Shown here one piece after another: positions 1-5,797 of a stretch of 10,761 nucleotides of DNA. The stretch covers positions 1 through 10,761 of the forward strand of contig JAIWNU010000067.1 in NCBI GenBank assembly GCA_020216655.1. Direction: 5' to 3'. How positions within the stretch are numbered: position 1 is the stretch's first letter; every line of letters starts with the position of its first letter. The notes beneath the pieces were generated by a model that had not been told where the DNA came from, searched no databases, and saw only the letters and a list, made by a program, of their open reading frames with translations. A program made the translations under genes and the position numbers. The stretch is from Treponema sp. GTDB taxonomy: Bacteria; Spirochaetota; Spirochaetia; Treponematales; Breznakiellaceae.

Positions 1-761
1 CTTATTTCCCGGTTTGCCTGTTCCAGAGATTCTTTAACTTGCTTATTTAAAAATTGGGATCGGTTTGCAGTCTGAACAAGGTTCTGGCCTAGATTAAAGG
101 TTTTCCGAGTGTTTTCCAGCAGCTTGTTGAGCCGTTCAAGCTGTTTTTTGCTCTCCTCCACACTTTTATTGGATATTGAGATGATTGAACGATAAAAACC
201 TTCAATAAAAAGTATAAATATATTTACTGGTATTAATGTGAGAACAAGCAAGATAAACAGTGAAAAGAGTTGTTTTGAAAATCCCCCTGCCGCAGGGACG
301 ATGTATAAAAGGGTGACGAGTATAAAGCTCGTGGTATTTCCAATCATGTACAGTATGATCTGTCGTTTGGAGAGGGACATGATGAGATTTACTATCGTTG
401 CTGCCAATGTATACGCTACCATGCGGTAAATACTGATTCCACCTTCTGCGGGGAGCAGAAGACCGACCCAGGTTGGATTCAACCACAGCCCAACAGAAGA
501 AAGATAAGCCGCTAGAGTATGTTTGCCTCTTCCAAGTATGATGATAGAAACAATGAATGTTAAAGAAGTAAAAATCACTGAAAGGAGGAATAATAAGCTG
601 TTTTGGGGGGTTTCGGCAAATCGAACAATGGCACCGGTATTGAAATATAAAAACAATACAATGTTTCCATAAAACAAAATCGGAAGCTGCTTCTGAAGTC
701 CTATGGGTAGCGAATTAAGATAATTTTCTTTTAATACCAGATTAACGAGCTTTTTTTTCAA
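1..761 (-). CDS. Membrane chemoreceptor (methyl-accepting chemotaxis-like protein), N-terminal 253 codons, cut by the window edge
   Basis: The frame is open from a TTG at 761 to the left edge, giving 253 codons. The start follows a GGAGG at 769-773 with 7 nt spacing, and no in-frame ATG lies near it. The protein starts MKKKLVNLVLKENYLNSLPI. It then shows about six hydrophobic stretches (roughly residues 27-40, 55-77, 83-103, 115-130, 134-154, 164-188) joined by short loops. From residue 195 it becomes a charged coiled coil (EESKKQLERLNKLLENTRK, then a Q/N/S-rich heptad pattern). A multi-helix membrane sensor followed by a long cytoplasmic coiled coil is the layout of spirochaete chemoreceptors that lack a large periplasmic domain. 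The signalling tip would lie beyond the edge, so a cyclase or kinase output cannot be excluded. It would sit in the inner membrane and signal through CheA/CheW. The gene is separated from the upstream one by a hairpin and a promoter. Confidence 0.72.
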   Translation of the reverse strand, partial: MKKKLVNLVLKENYLNSLPIGLQKQLPILFYGNIVLFLYFNTGAIVRFAETPQNSLLFLLSVIFTSLTFIVSIIILGRGKHTLAAYLSSVGLWLNPTWVGLLLPAEGGISIYRMVAYTLAATIVNLIMSLSKRQIILYMIGNTTSFILVTLLYIVPAAGGFSKQLFSLFILLVLTLIPVNIFILFIEGFYRSIISISNKSVEESKKQLERLNKLLENTRKTFNLGQNLVQTANRSQFLNKQVKESLEQANREI

Positions 762-766
762 AATAA

Positions 767-786
767 AGCCTCCGTATATGGAGGCT
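767..786 (-). terminator. Hairpin overlapping the chemoreceptor Shine-Dalgarno; possible intrinsic terminator
   Basis: On the minus strand the arms AGCCTCC (786-780) and GGAGGCT (773-767) pair perfectly over 7 bp around a 6-nt loop. The stem is followed by TTATTTTG, a short U-rich tract. This resembles a weak intrinsic terminator for the gene ending at 820. The right arm contains the GGAGG that serves the TTG start at 761, so the stem would also block ribosome binding. Whether it ends transcription, blocks translation or both is inference. Confidence 0.55.
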
Positions 787-815
787 AGTATATATTAAAA
801 TCTCCAAAATGTATA
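787..815 (-). promoter_or_regulatory. Putative promoter of the membrane chemoreceptor gene
   Basis: On the minus strand there is TATACA (815-810, 4/6 to the -35 consensus), a 17-nt spacer, and TATACT (792-787, 5/6 to the -10 consensus). The predicted start of transcription, about 7 nt further on, falls near 780. That is the last base of the left arm of the adjoining hairpin. A transcript from this promoter would therefore lack that arm and have a free Shine-Dalgarno. Confidence 0.45.
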
Positions 816-819
816 GTTT

Positions 820-1359
820 TTAGGCTCCTTGTTCCAATACATGCCGTATTTGATCTTTCAGTTTGATGAGCTGTTCTTCCTTTCGTAAACTTACCGATTC
901 TATAACAAGCCGCTCGGAATCTCTAAGGTATAGGATTAAATTGCTGTATTGTTTAGGCCGGAACAGTTTGCCTATCCCGTGCTGCGGTATGCTTTCTTTG
1001 TCATCTCTCTGAGTTTGCTGTATAGAGCCCTTTGTTGCCCGTTCCACCGAAATTTCATCAACCTGATCAAAGGGAATTTCTAATGTTTTTGCCAGGAATA
1101 AAAGACCGAAGCGAAAGCTGACTGTTTTGCGTATTGGATTAAAGATCCATCGCTCTTCATAAAAGATGCCAAAGATAAGCAAAATGAGGATTACAAGGCC
1201 AGGGACTCCAAAACCTGCTGGTGAACCTTCGTGGACAGGAATGAGCAAGGAGAACAGAACCACGCTGCCAATACAGAGTAATACGAGCCTAATCCATAGG
1301 GGTACATGGAGTATTAGAATGCCCTTTTCTTTGGTGGTGCTTTTCAGCAAAAACTCCAT
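820..1359 (-). CDS. Hypothetical inner-membrane protein, two helices plus PH-like cytoplasmic domain
   Basis: This 179-residue protein has no assigned function. Residues 18-40 and 50-68 are hydrophobic and probably form a helical hairpin with a short connecting loop (PVHEGSPAGFG). The rest (about 69-179) is hydrophilic and rich in beta-type sequence, such as IRKTVSFRFG, TLEIPFDQVDEISVE and SNLILYLRDSERLVIES, and ends in a basic amphipathic helix. A membrane hairpin followed by a strand-rich domain ending in one helix resembles bacterial PH-domain membrane proteins, but this is a fold-level impression only. The ATG at 1359 lies 3 nt after the stop of the phosphatase gene, and its GGAGG (1368-1372) lies inside the end of that gene. 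The two genes are thus almost certainly one transcript and translationally coupled. No catalytic motif was seen. Confidence 0.75.
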   Translation of the reverse strand: MEFLLKSTTKEKGILILHVPLWIRLVLLCIGSVVLFSLLIPVHEGSPAGFGVPGLVILILLIFGIFYEERWIFNPIRKTVSFRFGLLFLAKTLEIPFDQVDEISVERATKGSIQQTQRDDKESIPQHGIGKLFRPKQYSNLILYLRDSERLVIESVSLRKEEQLIKLKDQIRHVLEQGA

Positions 1360-1362
1360 AAT

Positions 1363-1995
1363 CTACGCCTCCAGATACTTTTTGAGTTCAAATATGCTGT
1401 TGATCCGTTCATGAGGATAGTCCTGGTGCAGGTTTTCCTCGTCTAGCAGGATGCCCTGGCCGCCGATATCCAGATATCCTTGTACATAGGAGGGGTAATC
1501 ATCGACAAAGAGGACCTCTTGAGGGCTTTTCCCAAGGGTTTTTAAAACCCGAAAGAAGACTTCCTTTTGGGGTTTCCCTTGCAGGCCATTCCAGCGGATA
1601 TCGAAAATATGGGTAAAGATACCCTGTAGTTCTAGCTTGTTGATGATTCGTTCTGCATGTTCCATGGGCGAATTGGTAAGAATAGCCTTAGGCTGTTTTA
1701 GGCTGAGTAAAAAGTCCCGTACTTTTGGATCCGGATACAAACCCTCTTCTTCTCCTGCGGGATGTATAGCCCGGTAATAAGTATCGACATCGGTAAGGCC
1801 CTCTTCTGCCATGAGCCATTCCAGGGTGGTGCCATAGAAAGCGATACGGGCCTGTCGTCTCTGGACTGCTTCTGCTTCTGAAATCCCAAGATACTGGGCC
1901 GTGAACTTTCTGATCCGCTCGCCCACCGCTTTTTCGAGGCCGAAGCTGCTGGAATAAAGGGTGTTGTCGAGGTCAAAGAGTAAATAAGAAACCAT
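1363..1995 (-). CDS. HAD-superfamily hydrolase, pyrimidine 5'-nucleotidase-like
   Basis: This 210-residue soluble protein carries the four HAD motifs in order. Motif I is FDLDNTLY, with nucleophile Asp8 and acid/base Asp10. Motif II is ILTNS with Thr107. Motif III is Lys141 in GKP. Motif IV is VDD with Asp165/Asp166, which would bind Mg2+. A helical cap sits between motifs I and II (about 15-90). The DLDNTLY form of motif I, the TNS motif and the length match the SDT1/PHM8-type pyrimidine 5'-nucleotidases, which dephosphorylate UMP/CMP or related phosphates. The substrate cannot be read from sequence and a phosphoglycolate-type activity is an alternative. The product is cytoplasmic. No Shine-Dalgarno is visible before the ATG, but a -10-like GATACT lies at 2009-2004, so the mRNA may start at or next to the start codon. 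The gene is followed after 3 nt by the small membrane-protein gene. Confidence 0.85.
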   Translation of the reverse strand: MVSYLLFDLDNTLYSSSFGLEKAVGERIRKFTAQYLGISEAEAVQRRQARIAFYGTTLEWLMAEEGLTDVDTYYRAIHPAGEEEGLYPDPKVRDFLLSLKQPKAILTNSPMEHAERIINKLELQGIFTHIFDIRWNGLQGKPQKEVFFRVLKTLGKSPQEVLFVDDYPSYVQGYLDIGGQGILLDEENLHQDYPHERINSIFELKKYLEA

Positions 1996-2057
1996 AGTGT
2001 TATAGTATCAAATTACAACAGCAATGATAATCGGTTATATCAGAGGAATTTGGTTCA

Positions 2058-2651
2058 TCAATCCAAATTTTGGCGGGCCCTGTTTCTATCGATTCCTGCG
2101 ATTATGTCGTTTATTTGTTCCGCAAGCTTACGCATTTCGGCTACGACGATTTTAAAAGACCGGCCTTTGTCGCCCAGCTTTGCTGCCTGAATGGAACCGT
2201 TCAGAGAAAGGACTTTCATGCGCTCCGCAATATCGATGATCTGATTTTCCATGTCCCGAACAATTTGCCGTTCCCGTTCGGTATCGATTTCTCGCTGTAT
2301 CTCTTCTTTGACGGCAATTTCTGCCATTTTTTGCAGGGGTTTAACAATTTGGGGGTCTCCGGCGATTCCGATGACCGCGATCCGCTGCCCGTTGAGTCTA
2401 ATGACACCATTGTAGCCCGGTCTTGTTCCTTTCATGGTGGCTGCCATTTCTGGGGTAATGGCAATCTCGTCTACCTCGCCGTTCATGATCCGTTTGCCAC
2501 CCTCATGGACGGTGCCGATTCGATTGGGGTCATAGGAAGCGATAATGATGCCATTCTGATCTATAACATTGGCATCCGCGCCTGAAACAGCCTTTATATC
2601 TGATACAATCTTGCGAGCCAGTTCTGCTTTGATTGTGTATGCGCTTTTCAA
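2058..2651 (-). CDS. Soluble sugar-diacid sensor with a minimal chemoreceptor signalling tip
   Basis: This 197-residue protein has no membrane helix. Residues about 6-112 match the putative sugar-diacid recognition domain found in CdaR-type regulators, with GTVHEGG at 46-52 and GQRIAVIGIAGDP at 88-100. Residues 112-140 form a charged helix. Residues 141-180 (IAERMKVLSLNGSIQAAK, then LGDKGRSFKIVVAEMRKLAEQ) match the chemoreceptor tip that binds CheA and CheW. The canonical Glu of xEAAR is Gln155 and the Arg is Lys158, while Asn151 is kept. The methylation helices and most of the returning helix are absent, so this is a tip without an adaptation region. Translation starts at TTG 2651, with GGAG at 2660-2663 (8-nt spacing). 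It probably reports a cytoplasmic sugar acid to the chemotaxis array, or acts as a decoy. The ligand is inferred from the domain family only. Confidence 0.85.
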   Translation of the reverse strand: MKSAYTIKAELARKIVSDIKAVSGADANVIDQNGIIIASYDPNRIGTVHEGGKRIMNGEVDEIAITPEMAATMKGTRPGYNGVIRLNGQRIAVIGIAGDPQIVKPLQKMAEIAVKEEIQREIDTERERQIVRDMENQIIDIAERMKVLSLNGSIQAAKLGDKGRSFKIVVAEMRKLAEQINDIIAGIDRNRARQNLD

Positions 2652-2673
2652 GGTCTATTCTCCAATAGAATAA

Positions 2674-2702
2674 AGTATGAAGGGTGTTCGGTATTTCGTC
2701 AA
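2674..2702 (-). promoter_or_regulatory. Putative promoter of the sugar-diacid receptor gene
   Basis: On the minus strand TTGACG (2702-2697, 5/6 to -35) is followed by a 17-nt spacer and CATACT (2679-2674, 4/6 to -10). The predicted start is near 2667, leaving a leader of about 15 nt that holds the GGAG. The 10-mer ATACTTTATT (2678-2669) recurs at the promoter of the barrel-protein gene. Confidence 0.5.
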
Positions 2703-2713
2703 TGTGAGGGGCC

Positions 2714-2759
2714 CGGGGGTAGACCGAAGTCCTATGGCCGTGACTGCGGTCTACCCCCG
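2714..2759. repeat. Long perfect inverted repeat after the barrel-protein stop codon
   Basis: The 13-nt arms (CGGGGGTAGACCG at 2714-2726 and its complement at 2747-2759) pair without mismatch. After one A-G mismatch, AGTC (2728-2731) pairs with GACT (2742-2745) around a 10-nt loop. The stem begins 4 nt after the stop codon at 2763-2765. No U-tract follows on either strand, so it does not look like a standard intrinsic terminator. It may protect the 3' end of the mRNA, stop transcription by another route, or be a copy of a dispersed palindromic repeat. Confidence 0.75.
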
Positions 2760-2762
2760 CGA

Positions 2763-3833
2763 TTAGAACCGGATGCTGCCTTTAATCATGGGGCCGTAAT
2801 GAACCAGGTAAACCGAAGGAGAGGCATCTACATAACCGCTTTCTACTGGTCCTTTGGGTGTAATGCAGGTGAGTGTTTGGCCGCCAATGTTGTAACCGAT
2901 ACCAATACCCACATGGAAGCGTTTTATATGCTGCACAAACTGAATCCCTAGGGTGAGGTTGTAATCTACCATCATGGCAATCTGGGTAGCGCTCCAAAGG
3001 GTGCGATTCCCGTTTGCTGCTTCTACAATAGCTTTTACCTGGTCGCTGATTTCCGATGTGCCTACACCAAAACGATCCTGGGTCCAGGCCCAGAAAGAAA
3101 AGCCCTGGAAGGAGCCGAAAATACCCTTTTGGAATAGAGCATCATGAAGGGTATCGAAACCAAAAAGGAAGGAATAAATGGAAAATTTCATGTCCGGCTG
3201 ATAAAAGGACACCACCGGGGCCCACCATACAGAATCCAAAGAATCATCCCATACAAGACAGTTGATCTGCACAGGGAGGGCGTATGAGCTGTAACCAATT
3301 CCGAAATACAACCCCTTGGGAGAGCTATACAATAAGTCAACATTAAGCAGCTGGTTATCAAAATCTACAGAATCGGGCAAACCTACTATTGTTTCCCCAA
3401 GCCATTCAGCGGTACCTTTAAGACTGGAATATTCTATACGGGCTTCAAATACATCAATATTGAGAAATCCCATGAAATGGTTAATGTGACCGATGATGTT
3501 GTTGTCGGTTTTAAGGGTGGCGCCCAGACCTAGGTTCAGTTTTTTGAAAAAGAGGCCTCCTTCATAAATACTACTCAGGGTCTGCTCCATGCTGATCTTG
3601 AACTTGTTAACCCGGGGTGTATCGTATCCAAAAAATTCGTCGGTAAGGGCATCCCAGTCGCCTGAGGCCCAGTTGTTCCAGGGGAGGATGGCAATACTGC
3701 CAAAACTAGAAAAATAATCAACCAGTTTATTGGCAGCCTCTTGTTGAATGGTGTTTTGCGCAGATGCTGGAAGGATTGAAATGCCAAACAATAGAAAAAG
3801 AAAACTGAGCCGGTTGCATCGATTGATATCCAT
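2763..3833 (-). CDS. Secreted protein of unknown function, probable outer-membrane beta-barrel
   Basis: This 356-residue protein opens with a signal peptide: basic MDINRCNR, hydrophobic LSFLFLLFGISIL, then PASA-Q, which gives a signal peptidase I cleavage after residue 25. The mature part is rich in alternating aromatic/glycine strands (GGLFFKKLNLGLGATL, KGLYFGIGYSSYALP, RFHVGIGIGYNIGG) and ends in MIKGSIRF. A C-terminal phenylalanine in a strand is the usual recognition signal for barrel assembly. I do not recognise the family. A Trp-rich stretch (residues about 50-62 and 205-207) could suit sugar contact, but that is speculation. The ATG at 3833 has AAGGGGG at 3844-3850 (10-nt spacing). The gene lies downstream of GH9 but has its own promoter. 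A role in oligosaccharide passage is only guilt by neighbourhood. Confidence 0.75.
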   Translation of the reverse strand: MDINRCNRLSFLFLLFGISILPASAQNTIQQEAANKLVDYFSSFGSIAILPWNNWASGDWDALTDEFFGYDTPRVNKFKISMEQTLSSIYEGGLFFKKLNLGLGATLKTDNNIIGHINHFMGFLNIDVFEARIEYSSLKGTAEWLGETIVGLPDSVDFDNQLLNVDLLYSSPKGLYFGIGYSSYALPVQINCLVWDDSLDSVWWAPVVSFYQPDMKFSIYSFLFGFDTLHDALFQKGIFGSFQGFSFWAWTQDRFGVGTSEISDQVKAIVEAANGNRTLWSATQIAMMVDYNLTLGIQFVQHIKRFHVGIGIGYNIGGQTLTCITPKGPVESGYVDASPSVYLVHYGPMIKGSIRF

Positions 3834-3860
3834 TTATGAGCGACCCCCTTTATTAAATAA

Positions 3861-3888
3861 AGTATAGTGGCCGTCAGGGAAACTTCAA
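3861..3888 (-). promoter_or_regulatory. Putative promoter of the barrel-protein gene
   Basis: On the minus strand TTGAAG (3888-3883, 4/6 to -35), a 16-nt spacer and TATACT (3866-3861, 5/6 to -10) give a predicted start near 3854, about 20 nt before the ATG. The -35 element overlaps the GH9 stop codon (3887-3885), so the barrel-protein gene can be transcribed apart from GH9. Confidence 0.5.
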
Positions 3889-5636
3889 GATCGGTATGCC
3901 TGGTTCAGAAACGAAGCAACCCAGGCAAGGGGAGCATTCCAGTTGATAGCAACCTCGTTTGTTGCATAGGAACCGATGTCATCAACATAGCGGTAGGGGA
4001 TGGGCTGCACTGCAAGTTTAAGGGCTTCCGCTACCGGGTCCTGTATTTGGGCATTGGGTCCTCCGCAGAGGGCTCCGGACGGGGGTGGCGGATAGCCCGC
4101 TGCCGGATCGTTTGCCCATACGCGATGGTGGGGATGGCTAAGCGAATCGGTGCCGTAGCCGGACACAAAGCTTTTGCACAGTCCGTTATAGCCCAATATA
4201 TAATCCATGGTTCTGCTGACTGCAGCGAGGTGCCGCGGGTCGCCAGAGATATCGTAAGCCAGGGCCATAATGATAGCGTTATTCAAGGCCACTGAGTTGG
4301 ATCCCCATACAAAACCGGAGGCATCCATGGGGATACCAAAACCGCTAGAAGCTTGGATTGCTTCGTAGTGGGCAGCGGTCTGTACGATCTGGTTCCGGAT
4401 ATGGTCCCGCTCCGAGGCGGACAGAGCTGTATTAATAGTCGCCAGGGTTATGCTTCCGAGGGCTGCCGTATCTGCCCAGCTCATAGAAGCAGCCCTGTTG
4501 TTATGAAGACCAGGGAAAGATACAAAATAGTTTGATGAACGGATGAACTGTTCATATTCTTCCTTCCCTGTGGTTGCATAGAGCTCACAGGCGGCCCAGT
4601 ACCATTCGTCCTGGATTTCGGTGTCGTCATAGTTGCCGCCCCCCTCTCCGGGAACATTACCCGCGATCAGGACCGGATGTGACCCTGCGGCCTTCCATGC
4701 CCGTTCTGCAGCGGTAAGACAGCGCTCTGCAAATGAACGGTCGTAGGGCGACCAGAGTCTAGCAGCCTGGGCTGCGCAGGCGGCCAGGTTAAGGGTTGCG
4801 GCTGTGGTCGGCTCGTAGACATAGCGTCCCCAGGCTGCACCATCCTGCATGTCATTGTTGTTATCCATATAAGTAGGAAGTGTTGCCGGTACTCCAGACC
4901 ATTTCCGGTCATGGAGCTTATGGAAAACCATGCCGCTCAAGGCGTTGCTTTCAGGGATCTGCATGCGAAGCATGAATTCCAGTTCCCAGCGAGTTTCGTC
5001 CAGTATGTCAGGGATACCGTTACTGTTTTCCGGGATCGGCAGGTCGCCGTCAGAAAAGGTCTGGGGAGAGCGTTCAAAGGCGTTTTGGAGGGTCCATACC
5101 GAAATGCCTCCGTTGACCACATACTTGCCAAAGTCCCCCGCATCGTACCAGCCGCCAGAGCCATTAACCTTAAAGGGAAAGCTGTCCCATCTTTTGCCCT
5201 GCGCGTCCGTACCTGCAAAGGCGCGGATATCCGCGTCGCTTACATGACCCGCAGGCCGTGTCCAGGTTTTCCCTGCGTATGTTTCGGCCAGTTCAATGCC
5301 GCTCCGCATGAGGTAAAAGAAATGGAGGGCGTCATGGGTGAGGGCTGCATAAATCTTTGCATCAATTTTAAAGGAATCGCTTTCCTTCTCGCCGATACGA
5401 ATCCGATATGTTCCCGGTCTTGTAAATAAGCTGAAATCTGCCTGGTGCAGCCTGCTGCCGCTCAAGGGATCGATGAAGGCCGGGATCGTCTTCCCGCTTG
5501 CCTGTACGGTTCCGGTCATCACGTCCGAAAGTGTCCATGCGAAGGGACCCGGATCATCTGCTGTAAGAGCTGCATATTTGGGGGCTGCTGCGGGGTATCC
5601 GTACTGATTGTAACTGAGGCTGACGCTTGTATTCAT
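3885..5636 (-). CDS. Glycoside hydrolase family 9 endoglucanase/cellodextrinase, apparently cytoplasmic
   Basis: This 583-residue enzyme should cleave beta-1,4-glucan or cellodextrins with inversion. Residues 1-95 form the Ig-like domain typical of one GH9 group, starting with SYNQYGYP and ending in GTYRIRIG-SDSFKI. The catalytic alpha-barrel covers about 97-580. Key motifs are GGWYDAGDFGKYV at 161-173, with Asp165 and Asp168 as nucleophilic-water base candidates; HPHHR at 501-505, a substrate-binding histidine motif; and DDIGSYATNEVAINWNAPL at 552-570, with Glu561 as general acid. All are intact. There is no signal peptide: the protein begins MNTSVSLSYNQYG, with AAAAGGA at 5644-5650 (7-nt spacing) fixing the start. 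The in-frame stretch upstream has no ATG, GTG or TTG start and is not signal-like. No carbohydrate-binding module or dockerin follows. The likely job is breakdown of imported cello-oligosaccharides. Export by a non-classical route is an alternative. Confidence 0.93.
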   Translation of the reverse strand: MNTSVSLSYNQYGYPAAAPKYAALTADDPGPFAWTLSDVMTGTVQASGKTIPAFIDPLSGSRLHQADFSLFTRPGTYRIRIGEKESDSFKIDAKIYAALTHDALHFFYLMRSGIELAETYAGKTWTRPAGHVSDADIRAFAGTDAQGKRWDSFPFKVNGSGGWYDAGDFGKYVVNGGISVWTLQNAFERSPQTFSDGDLPIPENSNGIPDILDETRWELEFMLRMQIPESNALSGMVFHKLHDRKWSGVPATLPTYMDNNNDMQDGAAWGRYVYEPTTAATLNLAACAAQAARLWSPYDRSFAERCLTAAERAWKAAGSHPVLIAGNVPGEGGGNYDDTEIQDEWYWAACELYATTGKEEYEQFIRSSNYFVSFPGLHNNRAASMSWADTAALGSITLATINTALSASERDHIRNQIVQTAAHYEAIQASSGFGIPMDASGFVWGSNSVALNNAIIMALAYDISGDPRHLAAVSRTMDYILGYNGLCKSFVSGYGTDSLSHPHHRVWANDPAAGYPPPPSGALCGGPNAQIQDPVAEALKLAVQPIPYRYVDDIGSYATNEVAINWNAPLAWVASFLNQAYRS

Positions 5637-5691
5637 AGTGAAATCCTTTTTAAGATTAATGCATAAATGGTCGCATCGTTTCAGATGTTTC

Positions 5692-5720
5692 AGTGTATCA
5701 TATGATTGAAATTTTTCAAT
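5692..5720 (-). promoter_or_regulatory. Putative GH9 promoter overlaid by two palindromes
   Basis: On the minus strand TTGAAA (5719-5714, 5/6 to -35), a 16-nt spacer and TACACT (5697-5692, 4/6 to -10) precede a leader of about 50 nt. Two palindromes lie on it: ATTGAAA-TT-TTTCAAT (5705-5720) covers the -35, and ATCATATGAT (5697-5706) abuts the -10. They are candidate operators for a repressor of the GH9 gene. No regulator gene is present here. The 161-bp gap between GH9 and corA (5637-5797) holds no other clear element, and no convincing corA promoter was found. Confidence 0.4.
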
Positions 5721-5797
5721 TAAAAAAATGAACTGGTCTTTTGTGCGGATCTTGTGAAAGCTGTTTCTCTGGGCTAAGCTTCTGGCAAGGAGCTGCT

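Noticed and set aside
202..486. Leftward open frame of 94 codons
   Set aside because: It lies wholly inside the TTG-started chemoreceptor gene in another frame, and its product is a low-complexity mix of His/Arg/Ser without a ribosome-binding site or recognisable domain.
2047..2069. AATTTGG/CCAAATT inverted repeat over the stop codon of the sugar-diacid receptor as a terminator
   Set aside because: The 7-bp stem is AT-rich, has a 9-nt loop and is followed by CCTCTG instead of a U-tract, so it would be weak and may be chance.
4911..5429. Rightward frame of 172 codons across the GH9 gene
   Set aside because: It is antisense to the intact GH9 catalytic domain and shows no domain, so it is a by-product of codon bias on the other strand.
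5741..5797. Longer CorA form starting at TTG 5741, adding a Cys-rich segment
   Set aside because: No ribosome-binding site precedes it, the added residues do not fit the family, and the ATG at 5798 has AAGGAG at good spacing.
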